Positions 18,816 through 29,602 of a DNA stretch of 64,000 nucleotides are shown here, in pieces (positions within the stretch are counted from its first letter, which is position 1; every line of letters begins with the position of its first letter). The stretch spans positions 41,642 to 105,641 of IMG/VR virus record IMGVR_UViG_3300044941_000276. The stretch is one strand, 5' to 3'. The notes beneath the pieces are model-generated. The model ran no database searches. It was not told the origin of the DNA and saw only the letters and a program-made list of their open reading frames with translations. This stretch comes from a virus. Both the position numbers and the translations under genes were made by a program.

Positions 18816-19562
18816 TTATGTAGGTTGAGTTGGTGGTATTGTAGGTTGGACGGTGGTCAAAGAAGCATGAGTTGCATATCTTTGATCCATATTTCTTTCC
18901 ATCACTCTCCTAATTACCATCTTAAGTATATGATTACAACTTATTTCATCAAATTCTAATTCTTGAGATGTGTCGGTTCCTTCTTGTTCTACCTGATCAT
19001 ATGTAAGAGCTATGCGTTCTGGGGTTTTAATGTAATCAATATTAACTTCTACCAGTTCTACGGGAGCTCCACTTCCAACTAATCCTGTGTCAGGTCCAAG
19101 AAAGACTTCACATTCGTTACCAATAATACTATATTTTGGAGCAAAAAACCTAGGGCGTAAAAAGTAATTTCTTACCAATGAAGCTTCGAGATTTGGACTT
19201 TGAAGTTGTGCTCCAAAATGAATAATGCTAGGTGATGGTGGATAACAGCGATCCCTGATTTCTTTAACTACTCTTATTCCTACAATCACATTGCTCATGT
19301 GACGATAATCATCGGGTAAAGTAAATTTAAAAGATCTTTTTAAAGAAGGTCTAAACTCTTCTATTTTTTTATATCGTTTTACCGACTTTATAGTATCAAG
19401 AATTTTTTGATCCTGTTCTACTCTAAATGTCAATACTTGATTGTCAATCCATTCGTTTATAACTTGATTGACATAATGATTAAATTCTCTAAGGTGAAAG
19501 TGAGGTGATTCTTCTTTAATTACCTCAATTAACACACCTTCAAATAGTTCTCTTGCTGTCAT
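18816..19562 (-). CDS. Head-tail connector/ring protein, 248 aa
   Basis: An N-terminal helical adaptor-like part (VNQVINEWIDNQVLTFRVEQ, near residue 32) is followed by a beta domain. The C-terminus has a helix (ISCNHILKMVIRRVMERNMD) and a Pro/Thr tail. The fold pattern matches the portal-adaptor family in tailed phages. It overlaps the upstream gene by 4 bp (ATGA). Confidence 0.55.
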   Translation of the reverse strand: MTARELFEGVLIEVIKEESPHFHLREFNHYVNQVINEWIDNQVLTFRVEQDQKILDTIKSVKRYKKIEEFRPSLKRSFKFTLPDDYRHMSNVIVGIRVVKEIRDRCYPPSPSIIHFGAQLQSPNLEASLVRNYFLRPRFFAPKYSIIGNECEVFLGPDTGLVGSGAPVELVEVNIDYIKTPERIALTYDQVEQEGTDTSQELEFDEISCNHILKMVIRRVMERNMDQRYATHASLTTVQPTIPPTQPT

Positions 19563-20371
19563 CGTTTATTTAATTCTTCATTAAGCATGTAAAGAAGGTC
19601 TTTATCTGCCTCATTAGCGTTTTCTCGAGAAGCTGTATCTAAGAATGTAATGAAGGCTTCTCTGCTAGGGAAAGATTTATCTTTAAATTTAATTTCACCT
19701 GTTTTGCTAACAACTTTAATTACACCTTTCTCTATTAACCTAGAGGCTAGATCTTTGAAATCTGCGTTTTTATCTGCCAATACATCTAGTATCGCTTTGG
19801 AATTACTAGTTGCAACTTCATAAAGCATTATGCGAATATCTCCTGGGTCTTTATCAGCTACATTAAGTCCTAACAATCGAGCGTATTTAGCAAGATATGC
19901 TTCTGGTAAACTAGCAACCGCATCCATAGCAGCACGATATGTTTCAAATTTAGTAAGCTGTGTTTTTTGAGCTGTTGTTTTATCATATATAAAATATTTT
20001 TTGTTAGGATCACTCTGTCCCTCTTCGTAAGATAATGCTAATTCGTCTGTTTCAACTAACCATTTTAAAATTAATCTGTTAGATTCATCGCTCAAATCCA
20101 TTCTAGAACCATGACTTATTGTATATCTACTAAGAGTGTTATTTTCATCAAATGGATCTACAAAAGGTTTTCCTGATTCTTTATATTCTCTGCTAACGCG
20201 ATCTACGCCTAAAAACCATCCTGATTTATCAGGCACAGGACACGCGCTCCAACCTTTATCTCCACGACGAGTGTGTCCATAATAAGAGTGAAATTCAATT
20301 TCACCCGATTTCATTTTCAATAATTGTTCTTTTAACGCTTTTCTTACACTTTCCATATTAATATATTTCAT
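19559..20371 (-). CDS. Capsid-module protein of unknown function, 270 aa
   Basis: It lies between the major capsid gene and the connector gene. It is charged, mostly helical in the second half, and contains no membrane segment. A Met at residue 6 is an alternative start. Its place suggests a structural or assembly role in the head; no motif is recognised. Confidence 0.5.
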   Translation of the reverse strand: MKYINMESVRKALKEQLLKMKSGEIEFHSYYGHTRRGDKGWSACPVPDKSGWFLGVDRVSREYKESGKPFVDPFDENNTLSRYTISHGSRMDLSDESNRLILKWLVETDELALSYEEGQSDPNKKYFIYDKTTAQKTQLTKFETYRAAMDAVASLPEAYLAKYARLLGLNVADKDPGDIRIMLYEVATSNSKAILDVLADKNADFKDLASRLIEKGVIKVVSKTGEIKFKDKSFPSREAFITFLDTASRENANEADKDLLYMLNEELNKR

Positions 20372-20410
20372 TATTTAAACTATTTCCCATTTAAATTATT
20401 TCCCTAATTA

Positions 20411-20438
20411 AAGGGAGGGAGAGATCCTCTCTCCCTCT
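20411..20438 (-). terminator. Hairpin after the major capsid gene
   Basis: GGGAGAGA and TCTCTCCC form an 8-bp stem with a 3-nt loop (20417-20435), extended by flanking G/C and A/T pairs. It sits 14 bp past the capsid stop. The following minus-strand sequence is T-containing but not a long T tract, so it may be an attenuator or an mRNA-stabilising hairpin. Confidence 0.6.
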
Positions 20439-20451
20439 TATTTTGTTTTAA

Positions 20452-21957
20452 TTATCGAGCTACGTTCTCTACCATGATAGTAGCAGCATATGGGTTCATT
20501 ACGCGTATACCGCGCCATCCTACCACTTCATAGCGAGATGCGTCCAAAGCTGTAGCTACAGGTCCATTGCTGCCGCCTGTTGCACCACCCATACCATAGA
20601 TATAGTTGGCTACAAGACTACGACTCTTCAAAGTCATCAAGCTAATAGCTGGAGTAGTACCACTATCAGTTTCATATATACCAGTATCAATAAAGATAGC
20701 GTATCCACGATCTTGATAGTAGTTGGTCAAGGCTTCATCGACTACAAATGTAATAGTGTTGCCTTCATATATATAAGAATTAAACGTTGCGCCTACTGTA
20801 ACTTCATTAGCCATTACTCTATTTGTCTTCTTGGCTTTAGTTATAGGATCGGTCATATTTAGACGATCTTTTGTAAAGAACCATGCACCGTAAGGGTTAA
20901 TGTTAAACACTTCTTGTTGCAAAGCGCGAGCTTTTTGACGAGAGAATCTACGATTACACAATACAGTGATATGGTTTCCAGTTGACATACCGCGACGTTC
21001 AGCTACGTTTTCAACAGCATCTTGGAACTGCTTAACTGTTAACGTATTATTGGTATAGTTAATATAGTGAGCATAACGCTCATATTGAGCAATAAGACCA
21101 TCGCCAGCAATTACATCTTGCATGTTTTCTGTTTGCAACATGCTACGACCATTTTCTTCGTTCATTGCGCTACGACCGAAAATAAGGGCCGCGTTAGCGC
21201 TACGAGTAAAATGTTCCATTACTTGTTGCTCAATAGAATTGAGAGAGTAGATGCGGTATTGACCACCATTAGCTCTCTCTGCTTTTTTCAAATCAGCCTC
21301 AGTCATGAAGAACTTATCTGACAACACGCGCAAATCAGAGCTATATTGTTGACCGGCTCTGATTTTCATCAGCCAGTTAATATGCTCTTCCATATTGTAC
21401 CATTGTTTGTTGGTACCATACTCAGAAAGTTCAGGTTGCAAGTTATATACATAACGAGCAGTTGAGTTGATTTGAGTAAACGCTGTGTTAAGACGTTCAG
21501 TTGGCTTGTTAGTTACTAATTTACACTCATACAAATATTCATTTCCTGAAATTCGTTGAGGTTCACTAATTACATACAACAACTGAGTGTTTTGCAACGC
21601 AAACACATCATATTTGCTGAAGAAACGGTCATCGAGATAAATGTTAAGAATCTCTCCGTTTGTTCCACTTTGAGTGCATGGACGTTTAAAACGCAGTGTT
21701 GGAATTTGACTAGTGTCAATGCGCCACTTGAAAGAGTAGCTATCGATTTCTGAAAGACGAGTAAAAGATTTTTCATCTTCCATATAAATGTTACCTACTA
21801 ACTCGGTGATAGTCAAAAGACCTAAGTCCTTTTGCTTGCTAAGACGCACGTAACCAGGAATCAATGCGGGTTGTTGACCCATAAGATTCATGAAACGTTC
21901 TACCGTATAGTCAGTGTTTGAAAATTTAGCAATTGTTTCTTTTTGTACTAAACGCAT
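20452..21957 (-). CDS. Major capsid protein, 501 aa
   Basis: I recognise the crAss-like HK97-fold capsid protein by length, by its place between scaffold-like and connector genes, and by composition. The gene has more GC-rich, optimised codons than its neighbours and its own downstream hairpin, as expected for the most abundant virion protein. It is transcribed with the acidic 22004-23017 gene directly upstream. Confidence 0.8.
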   Translation of the reverse strand: MRLVQKETIAKFSNTDYTVERFMNLMGQQPALIPGYVRLSKQKDLGLLTITELVGNIYMEDEKSFTRLSEIDSYSFKWRIDTSQIPTLRFKRPCTQSGTNGEILNIYLDDRFFSKYDVFALQNTQLLYVISEPQRISGNEYLYECKLVTNKPTERLNTAFTQINSTARYVYNLQPELSEYGTNKQWYNMEEHINWLMKIRAGQQYSSDLRVLSDKFFMTEADLKKAERANGGQYRIYSLNSIEQQVMEHFTRSANAALIFGRSAMNEENGRSMLQTENMQDVIAGDGLIAQYERYAHYINYTNNTLTVKQFQDAVENVAERRGMSTGNHITVLCNRRFSRQKARALQQEVFNINPYGAWFFTKDRLNMTDPITKAKKTNRVMANEVTVGATFNSYIYEGNTITFVVDEALTNYYQDRGYAIFIDTGIYETDSGTTPAISLMTLKSRSLVANYIYGMGGATGGSNGPVATALDASRYEVVGWRGIRVMNPYAATIMVENVAR

Positions 21958-22003
21958 GGTTAATTTAATTAAATTTTAAATATTATTTCTCCTATTATTT
22001 TTT

Positions 22004-23017
22004 CTAAATATCTACTCCGAAAAAGAAATCGGATACATCTTCTACTTCTTCATCTAATTTACTATTATATCGCTGTTTGCTATTATAATTGTTTTTATCA
22101 TCTACAACAACTCTTTTCTTTTTTAATTCTGCAATTTCGTCAGTTAACTTATTTACATATCCAGCGATTTTAGGTAATATTGCATAAGCTGTAGCTATTT
22201 CGAGTAATCCTTCTCTTGTATCGAGTAGATCTATTAATTCTGATCTGCCATTGTTGCTAAATATAAGTTGCCTTACATTATTTTTTACATCATCATCTAC
22301 AATAAAATTATGGATGTGACTTATATTATCTATGAGCTCATCAACTACTTGATATTCTTCTCTAATTTTAGACATTTTGAGCTCATTAACTTCGTCTTCT
22401 TCCTCCCTAATTTTACGTTCAATCATATCAGATAACTCTCTTCTAGCCTGATTGAGTTTATATTCATAATTAGGAGACTCTTTTAATAATTCTATCTCCA
22501 TTGCTATTTGAGATTCATCAAAATCAGGATACATATCGGACAATTTCCAAAAAAGTACCTCATCATCGGTATATTCCTCATCGTATTCTCCAACATATCC
22601 TAAAAGTTTTTCAATAGTTTCAGTATCTCCAGAACGATAAGCGTTTATAAGATCTATTTCAAATGAATCAAGATCATCTTCGGAATCATAATCTTCAAAA
22701 TTATCGTTAGCTTCACTATATCTTAATACGTCTAGCAATTGTTTATTATTAAGATCTGATAACGGTATTTGAATAGGATCTTCATCTGTTCCACTGATAA
22801 TATACTCACTTCCTATTTTAGATCTTACATAACCAAGTAAGTTAGAATCGGGACCCATACCACCATAGGATTCTCTTGCTTTTCGATCTAATCTTTCTAT
22901 TGGATCTTCCTTAATAATGTTAAAAAAAGGATCAAGTTGATTATTGTTATCTACACTTATAGGTTCTTGATTAACATTTACAAGAACTTCATCATCATAA
23001 TTATCAAAATTTGTCAT
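22004..23017 (-). CDS. Putative scaffolding protein, 337 aa
   Basis: The protein is strongly acidic in its first half (runs of Asp/Glu near residues 105-175) and has a helical, coiled-coil-prone part near 195-230 (Glu/Lys heptads). A second helix with Lys/Glu lies near 290. This composition and its place directly upstream of the major capsid gene are typical of internal scaffolds that shape the procapsid and are later lost or cut. No protease domain is seen. Confidence 0.6.
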   Translation of the reverse strand: MTNFDNYDDEVLVNVNQEPISVDNNNQLDPFFNIIKEDPIERLDRKARESYGGMGPDSNLLGYVRSKIGSEYIISGTDEDPIQIPLSDLNNKQLLDVLRYSEANDNFEDYDSEDDLDSFEIDLINAYRSGDTETIEKLLGYVGEYDEEYTDDEVLFWKLSDMYPDFDESQIAMEIELLKESPNYEYKLNQARRELSDMIERKIREEEDEVNELKMSKIREEYQVVDELIDNISHIHNFIVDDDVKNNVRQLIFSNNGRSELIDLLDTREGLLEIATAYAILPKIAGYVNKLTDEIAELKKKRVVVDDKNNYNSKQRYNSKLDEEVEDVSDFFFGVDI

Positions 23018-23035
23018 AACGCTCGTTATATTTTA

Positions 23036-24205
23036 TCATAAACTAATTGTAATTGTATTTCCACTCATATTGGTTGTTATATCATCGCAATCTAGTGCTC
23101 TAATTCCTTCTATATATATAGTATAATCTCTATCTATGCAAGGTATTGTATAAACACCGCCTATATTTTTATTATTAAAAACTTGATTCCAAGTAACGTC
23201 GGATAAACCAGATTGTCCGTTCACTAAAAATTCTGTAATTTCATGTATATTATTTATACCTTGCCAAGCTATGTTTATTTGAGAACAATAAGTTCCAACT
23301 TGATTTATTCCTACTTGAAACTGTCCTAATATTTGAATATTTCCTGTAACATTTGGTCCTAGTTCTATTATAACAAGATACGGTAAGGTAGATACTGTTC
23401 TATTAATAGTAAATGAACCAGCACAATTTGAAACAGTCATTGTTATATTGTAACTAGTGTTTAAATTTAGTCCCGTAAAAGTAACAGTTCCTGTTGGTTC
23501 TACCAAATTTATAGTTTGACTACCCAATGTTATAGTACCAGTAGCTTGAGGATTTTGTAAAACGTAAGACAAAGTAATACTAGATGTAGTTACAGCAATC
23601 ACATCTAAAAAAGGAGGATTAACTGATGAATATTGACAACAATCAGGAGAATCGAGTTGAACTATTCTAGTATTAAATAAATTGGTGGCCCAAGGATCAG
23701 GTATACCCAAAGCTATTATATCAGCAATAGTTGCATTATAAGGTATATTTATTATAGATTCTACACCATCAATAACAGATCTAACTTTATATCTTATAAC
23801 ATCTCCTTGATAACAAGTATCAATATTGTACCATTGATAAGAAGTTGTTCCACATGTGGGTATAGAATTTTCAAATAAAGCAATCAATTCTCTAGATCGA
23901 GGGTTACTGCATATCAAAGGACAATCAATTAAAAACTTTGTCTTAGATTTTTCTATTTCTTCTTGTGTAAGACAAGATTTACCACAAACAAGCAAATGAT
24001 TATCAATATATTCTAACCACTCGACTAGTCTATAAAGTTCATAAAAATAATTATTAATAAGAGTTCTTAAATCTTTTTGATGATCTCCATATCGTTCATA
24101 GTGAACTATATCGTCGAAATAACTTAACATATAGGGTTCAAGTATACGATAGCCCTTTTCTATTAAGTTATTATATCGACTATGGTAAGGATAAGTATTA
24201 CACAT
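23036..24205 (-). CDS. Ig/FN3-like surface protein, 389 aa
   Basis: The start at ATG 24205 overlaps the upstream stop (TGATG). An N-terminal helical segment of about 100 residues, which may anchor it to the particle, is followed by FN3-like beta domains with repeated TSITLSY and NTSYNITMTV strands. Cys residues are spread through the protein. It is likely a head fibre or decoration protein that binds the gut or host surface; role inferred from fold and place. Confidence 0.55.
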   Translation of the reverse strand: MCNTYPYHSRYNNLIEKGYRILEPYMLSYFDDIVHYERYGDHQKDLRTLINNYFYELYRLVEWLEYIDNHLLVCGKSCLTQEEIEKSKTKFLIDCPLICSNPRSRELIALFENSIPTCGTTSYQWYNIDTCYQGDVIRYKVRSVIDGVESIINIPYNATIADIIALGIPDPWATNLFNTRIVQLDSPDCCQYSSVNPPFLDVIAVTTSSITLSYVLQNPQATGTITLGSQTINLVEPTGTVTFTGLNLNTSYNITMTVSNCAGSFTINRTVSTLPYLVIIELGPNVTGNIQILGQFQVGINQVGTYCSQINIAWQGINNIHEITEFLVNGQSGLSDVTWNQVFNNKNIGGVYTIPCIDRDYTIYIEGIRALDCDDITTNMSGNTITISL

Positions 24206-26037
24206 CAATTTAACGTTTTAGTTACTATAGTACCTACTGTAAAAGTACCTATTAATCTCCTGAACGCAAAGTCAGAGTTACCAAATATACGAGTAGATGT
24301 ATTATTTTTCACTTGTAATTGAGAACCCGATATACGACCTTGTAAATTAAAAGTGCCTTCTTGACTAACCAATGTAAAGTTTTGCCAGTTGGTTGTAAAC
24401 CCAAAACCTGAAAAAGAATTAGGATTGGGATTATACCCTGGTACATTATAAGGTGAAGGCGATATTCTCATATTCACTGTTGTTACTGATACAGTACCTC
24501 CTGAATATCTATTAAAGACACCTCCTGATATAGGAGGGCTGCTTGGAGACTTAGCGTTAAATTGAAATCCCGATAGAAGTAAATTTGTTGTTGGCGAAGG
24601 CCAAGTACTTTGTCCTCCTGATAATAGAGTGATTGTATAATCGGCACCAAATATAGGATTTAATTCTTGAGTGATGTATTGATTTAACGCTGCTTCTATT
24701 CCAGCAGTTGTAGTGGATGATAATTTAATATATACCTCGGTTGCAGGATCAAATGATCGAGGTGGTGTGGCTTCACTAGGAGAATTAACCGTGCCTATAG
24801 ATAATCTTCTTGGAGATACAAGTTGTCCTCTGTAGTTTGCAGTTAAAGCTATATGGGTAGCATAATTGATATTTGCTCCAGGAGAAGTTGCTGATATATT
24901 GCTAGTCGTATAATACACCTCTCTTTCTTCTGTAACGGTGACTTGATTCATTTCTACATTAGGTCCATTATCTACAACACAAGTAGAACCTTGTTGTATA
25001 TAACCTTGTGGACAAGATGATACACAAGTACCTGAGAAACAGAATAATCCAGAACAACAAACGCCTGATGTACAGCTACCACCTTGACCAATACATGGAT
25101 TTTCTGTACATTGTCCATTTCTACAAGTACGATTATTACCACAAGGTAATCCTTCTCTTATATTAACAGTGGTTGTTTCTGTAGAATCTACACATTGTCC
25201 TCCAACACATATCTGTCTAACCGACGATTGTATACAATCGTTAGGTTGTGGAGGGATCAATCTTTCTCTACATTCTGGATTACATGGTCGATCAATACAT
25301 ATACCGTTTTGACAAATCTGTCCCGATGGGCAAGATTTAGGTTGACATCTTCCATTTCTACATTCGGTACAAGGATCTTGACAAGAACCGTTAGGACAAT
25401 CGAGAGAACAAGGTGCGTTTTGACAATTTATTTTACATGAACCATTTACGCAGTTATAACCGGCTGGACATGAACCTTGAGGACAAGATGGACTACATGT
25501 CGTACAAGGTTGAACACATTTATTTCCATCGCAATTACCAGTACATACAAAATACGGTTCACTTGTATCAACACATTGACCGTTTACACAACGAGTATTT
25601 CTTCTAAATTCTCCACAAATGACTGTACTGACAACTCTATAGTCGGTACATCCAACACAAGACTGAGATGTACATGTACCAAGTTGATTAGCTGTAGCTT
25701 GAGCTATACGACGAAATTCTTCTTCTGCTTGTCTATTGGCATCCTCTTGAGATATCGACGATCTATATCTTCCAGCAGGAATATTAACTGTAACAAGCGA
25801 TCCTACTGCTGGAAAAACACATTCCTTTCTTACTTGTCTTGATATCGCTACGTTAAAATAAGTATTGCAACTTTCATCAGGTACAATGCGAGTATTTAAT
25901 AAATTTATAGCGTCTTCTAAACTTATATCGGGTATAAGTAAGGTTAATTCATAAGGTGTTATGTTTACAGGAACACTGTAAGTAGCTTTAGGTTTTCCAC
26001 AACATCCCCCCCATTCTATTGTTGTATATCTTATCAT
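24205..26037 (-). CDS. Cys-rich EGF-like repeat protein, 610 aa
   Basis: Residues of about 120-365 carry dozens of cysteines in repeats such as CVNGQC, CPSGQICQNGIC and CRNGRCQPKSC. The pattern resembles EGF or other knottin-type disulfide modules of extracellular proteins and is odd for a phage protein made in a reducing cytoplasm. The first 110 residues and the C-terminal 240 are beta-rich. The start at ATG 26037 overlaps the previous stop (ATGA). It is probably a surface appendage. Confidence 0.6.
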   Translation of the reverse strand: MIRYTTIEWGGCCGKPKATYSVPVNITPYELTLLIPDISLEDAINLLNTRIVPDESCNTYFNVAISRQVRKECVFPAVGSLVTVNIPAGRYRSSISQEDANRQAEEEFRRIAQATANQLGTCTSQSCVGCTDYRVVSTVICGEFRRNTRCVNGQCVDTSEPYFVCTGNCDGNKCVQPCTTCSPSCPQGSCPAGYNCVNGSCKINCQNAPCSLDCPNGSCQDPCTECRNGRCQPKSCPSGQICQNGICIDRPCNPECRERLIPPQPNDCIQSSVRQICVGGQCVDSTETTTVNIREGLPCGNNRTCRNGQCTENPCIGQGGSCTSGVCCSGLFCFSGTCVSSCPQGYIQQGSTCVVDNGPNVEMNQVTVTEEREVYYTTSNISATSPGANINYATHIALTANYRGQLVSPRRLSIGTVNSPSEATPPRSFDPATEVYIKLSSTTTAGIEAALNQYITQELNPIFGADYTITLLSGGQSTWPSPTTNLLLSGFQFNAKSPSSPPISGGVFNRYSGGTVSVTTVNMRISPSPYNVPGYNPNPNSFSGFGFTTNWQNFTLVSQEGTFNLQGRISGSQLQVKNNTSTRIFGNSDFAFRRLIGTFTVGTIVTKTLN

Positions 26038-28184
26038 ATGCAAGTACCGTTTGACCAATTAAAACATTTAGGACAATTTAGTCTACATACATCGCAATAT
26101 TTTAATAAAGCCTCTTTTAATTTATCCCACTCTGCAAAATCATCAAGCTGATTAGTGATGTCAATTGCAGTATATCTATAATTTGCACGTATGTTATAAT
26201 ATTCTAATTTATTTAAAAACAATTGATATATAGGTTGTATAGTAGCTAATCGACCATTCATCAGCTCTCTGTCATCACAACAACCACTGGTGGTGGTTTT
26301 ACACAATTGCTCTTTTAACAATTTATTGTAACACTCATTTATTTTGCAAAATATAGGAAGTATAACATTTTTATCTCCGTAAGTTATTATATAAATATTA
26401 TCTTCTTTAAATCGATGAGTTTGTTTGCTTAATGGATTTATAGTATAAGTTTGAATCGTTTGATTTGTTTTTGATAATTTTATATTAACTGTTTGAGGTG
26501 TAGTACAATTATTTATTATTTCATATACATCACATTCGCTACATTTTTCTATGCTTTTACACACAGGCCTTACTTGTAAACATTCACATATATCAAATTC
26601 TACTGTTTTTTCTACTGTATCACAACAGTTAGATAACTGAGCTACAACTTTATAAGGAGATAATTGTGTAGGAGTAAATCTAAATACAGCACTATTTGGG
26701 TTATTTGACACTATTATTGTACTATATTCTTCTTCAGGTATCCAAGAAGAAGTATCAATATCATAACGATAAGCTTGATAAGATATAGATTGATTTGTTT
26801 CAGAGAAAGTAGCAAAATGATTGGGATCAAAGTTTTGAGGATTAAAACCGCCAGTGAGGGTCAATTGTTCACATAAATCGTTATTTACTTCTACTATGCT
26901 AGGTAATATCGTTACAGTTTCTCCAAGATTTACACAACATGGAGGTTTAGTTAATTCTAATCGAGGGATATACTCTAATACTGTTATTGTATTATATACC
27001 CAAGAAGATAGTAATATTATTCTACTTGTTCCTCCACAATTTACTACTTGTCTAGCAATAAATCTTTTTCTTATATTATATTGACCTGGACCTAATGCAC
27101 AATTACTATAAGTAAATCTATTAGTTCTAGGTATCGATGCCATACGATACCATTCACCAGATATTTCTATTTCATATTCTACTCTACCTCTATTAGCGAG
27201 AGCGGGATTAAAAATATTGGTAGAATCAACAATTTCTATAATATCACTACAAGATTTTTGAACATATGAACTTATTTCAACAGCTACTGATTCTATATCA
27301 ACGCTACTAGACATAAATTGTAGCCCTCCAGTAGAAATCAACAAACCGTTGAAGAATATTTTAGAATAATATTGATATCCAAAGTTTATAGTGTAATAAC
27401 CCTCGGGTAGATTAGATATGGTCAGGGTTTTATTTGCGCTACTATATAATCCTATAACAGGAGTAATGCTTGATGAATGGTACTCAATAGTATATCCTTC
27501 CCCGTCATTTTTTAGCGTTAGTATAAAAGATTGATCTGGGAAAGTTGTAACGATTGAGTTATTAGCATAATATACACCTTCGGTAGAATCTACTGTGTAA
27601 TAGATATTACTTGATTGATATCCTCCAGGTGTAAGTATAAAGGTATCTCCGATAGCTTCCCATTCTATTGTTCCACTTGGAGCATATATTATACGACTTC
27701 TAAGAGTAACTGGCGCAGATGGTTTTACTAAAGCTGTACCAGTTACTTTAAAACTAGCATACGTTTCCCATACTCCAGGACTAACTTCTCGTTCAACTAT
27801 TACCGTCGAGTTTAATAAAATTGGATTTTGTAACCAACTAGTATTGCTTACTGAAACATCTGGGTGAGGATAGGTTTGTACACTTGTTACATCATATAAT
27901 AATATACCTTGAGTGTCAGGTAGTCGTTTGTATATTACTTTTGGAGAAACTACCTCGTAAAAATATTGCTGACTATCTGTACCAGAGGTAAGAGTAGCAG
28001 TTGCTATATAACCAGAGCTATTTATATCAGTGATCCCGTTTATTTGCAAAGAAGCGGGTTGATTTACTACTCCTGGTTGGTCAGATAAAAAATTTATAGT
28101 TCTATTAAATCCTCGCGATACTGTTATATAATTACTATTATAAAATAATCGGATATCACGAGGAGTAGTAATAAATATAGCCAT
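26034..28184 (-). CDS. Large Ig-like surface protein with Cys-rich end, 716 aa
   Basis: The protein is a chain of beta-sandwich-like segments over the first 500 residues, followed by Cys-rich modules (CNCC-type and CSEC motifs) and a short helical tail ending CRLNCPKCFNW. The helical tail resembles the N-terminal helical part of the 23036-24205 protein, suggesting partner docking. It begins at the last base of the fibre gene 28184-29602. Likely part of a head or tail appendage. Confidence 0.5.
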   Translation of the reverse strand: MAIFITTPRDIRLFYNSNYITVSRGFNRTINFLSDQPGVVNQPASLQINGITDINSSGYIATATLTSGTDSQQYFYEVVSPKVIYKRLPDTQGILLYDVTSVQTYPHPDVSVSNTSWLQNPILLNSTVIVEREVSPGVWETYASFKVTGTALVKPSAPVTLRSRIIYAPSGTIEWEAIGDTFILTPGGYQSSNIYYTVDSTEGVYYANNSIVTTFPDQSFILTLKNDGEGYTIEYHSSSITPVIGLYSSANKTLTISNLPEGYYTINFGYQYYSKIFFNGLLISTGGLQFMSSSVDIESVAVEISSYVQKSCSDIIEIVDSTNIFNPALANRGRVEYEIEISGEWYRMASIPRTNRFTYSNCALGPGQYNIRKRFIARQVVNCGGTSRIILLSSWVYNTITVLEYIPRLELTKPPCCVNLGETVTILPSIVEVNNDLCEQLTLTGGFNPQNFDPNHFATFSETNQSISYQAYRYDIDTSSWIPEEEYSTIIVSNNPNSAVFRFTPTQLSPYKVVAQLSNCCDTVEKTVEFDICECLQVRPVCKSIEKCSECDVYEIINNCTTPQTVNIKLSKTNQTIQTYTINPLSKQTHRFKEDNIYIITYGDKNVILPIFCKINECYNKLLKEQLCKTTTSGCCDDRELMNGRLATIQPIYQLFLNKLEYYNIRANYRYTAIDITNQLDDFAEWDKLKEALLKYCDVCRLNCPKCFNWSNGTCI

Positions 28185-29602
28185 TATATAGACGTTGTTA
28201 ATTTAGTTGCCAATTCATTCACTCTATCTTGAAGGTTTTTAACTACACGTATCAAAGTATCAAGTTCGTTTTTATTAGCAAACCCCCAAGGAGACGTATT
28301 AGTTGTATCGGTGATAACAAAATCATTTGTACCAGTTAAAGCTGTAACAGTAATTGTGGTTAGAGCAGTGTTAACCATCGGACTAGTTGAAATAGCACTT
28401 AATTTGTTATCGTTAGCTACTGTAAATACACGATTATTAGTACCGTTAACATGATTGTCCACATTACGAGCAGCTACCAATTCAGTATTAATCTTACTTG
28501 CTGACCACAAATGGGTGATAGAAGTAGAAGAATCGTTAATCTGTCTATGAATAGTAGAGTCGGCAATGTGCGCATCTATCTGAGTATGGTTATTTATCCC
28601 TGCACCTGATAAACTTTGATGGGGTATATTTTCTGGTGATACTTGTATCGCAACATGATCAGGTTGATCTGAAACACTCAATGTTGTATTACCAGCTCTA
28701 ATTCTTTTAAATTGTAAATCTACACCTGATTTACCTGCAAAAATAATAGCACCTGTTCCAGCTAAATTACTACCAGTGTTAACTTCACCAATATCGGCAG
28801 ACCATTCCAATCCACTCAAAGTAGAACTATTAGCTTTAAGTACTTGACCATTAGATCCTGGCGTTAAAGATACATAGTTCACACCATCGTGTACGAGAAT
28901 ATGACCTTTTGCTGGTGTTAGTGATGCAGCTGAAACTACTTGATTAATTGTAGTACTGTGCGGGTTAATTGTAGATGCTATATGGGCATCTATTTGAGCG
29001 TGGGTGTTAGATCCCCTATTATTAATAAAATTGTGGTCTATGTCTGCTTGTGTAAAGTGAATAGAATTATTTGCTATATGTGTGTCTATTTGAGCATGAG
29101 TATTGGTACCGCGATTAATTATATTGTTGTGGTCAATTTGACTTTGAGTAAAGTGGATATTATTATTATCCAAGTGTACTCTAATCGCAGATACCTGAGT
29201 TTCATTAGGCGACCCTTGAGCTATCACTTGAACTTGAGAAGGGTTAGGTAAATTATCAATCAAGTTTTTCAACAATTGACCTTGAGCAGCAGACAATGGG
29301 CTATCAACCGAATTGGATAAAAGATTGTTTACCACATTGGCTCGTTTAAGTATAGTAGGATCGGCGTTTTCTTTTCCAGCAATTGCTGCAGACAATCCGC
29401 TAATCGATGCGATAGACAAACCATCGATTTTATTATAACTACTATCAACAAGATTTTGTATAACACTTTGTAATACTGTAAATATCTCGTTAACAGTACT
29501 TGGTATAATTAACGGAGAAGTATTATCCATCTTAGTATCAAGCTCGTTAGCTTTCCATGTACTAAGTTGGGTTGATATTTGAGACGAACTAAGTATAGCC
29601 AT
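28184..29602 (-). CDS. Phage fibre protein with His/Asp repeats, 472 aa
   Basis: Near residues 125-215 it has tandem repeats of the form HIANNSIHFTQADIDH and NTHAQIDAHIA. These are typical of trimeric phage fibre shafts, where His residues often hold metal ions. The N-terminus is helical and Ser-rich, and the C-terminus is a helix (LIRVVKNLQDRVNELATKL) suited to trimerisation. It lies between the portal-side gene and the Ig-like proteins, so head fibre or tail fibre are both possible. Confidence 0.7.
   Translation of the reverse strand: MAILSSSQISTQLSTWKANELDTKMDNTSPLIIPSTVNEIFTVLQSVIQNLVDSSYNKIDGLSIASISGLSAAIAGKENADPTILKRANVVNNLLSNSVDSPLSAAQGQLLKNLIDNLPNPSQVQVIAQGSPNETQVSAIRVHLDNNNIHFTQSQIDHNNIINRGTNTHAQIDTHIANNSIHFTQADIDHNFINNRGSNTHAQIDAHIASTINPHSTTINQVVSAASLTPAKGHILVHDGVNYVSLTPGSNGQVLKANSSTLSGLEWSADIGEVNTGSNLAGTGAIIFAGKSGVDLQFKRIRAGNTTLSVSDQPDHVAIQVSPENIPHQSLSGAGINNHTQIDAHIADSTIHRQINDSSTSITHLWSASKINTELVAARNVDNHVNGTNNRVFTVANDNKLSAISTSPMVNTALTTITVTALTGTNDFVITDTTNTSPWGFANKNELDTLIRVVKNLQDRVNELATKLTTSI

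Noticed and set aside
24205-26037. Eukaryotic contamination, because of EGF-like repeats
   Set aside because: The gene is coupled by overlaps to phage structural genes on both sides and shares their codon use.
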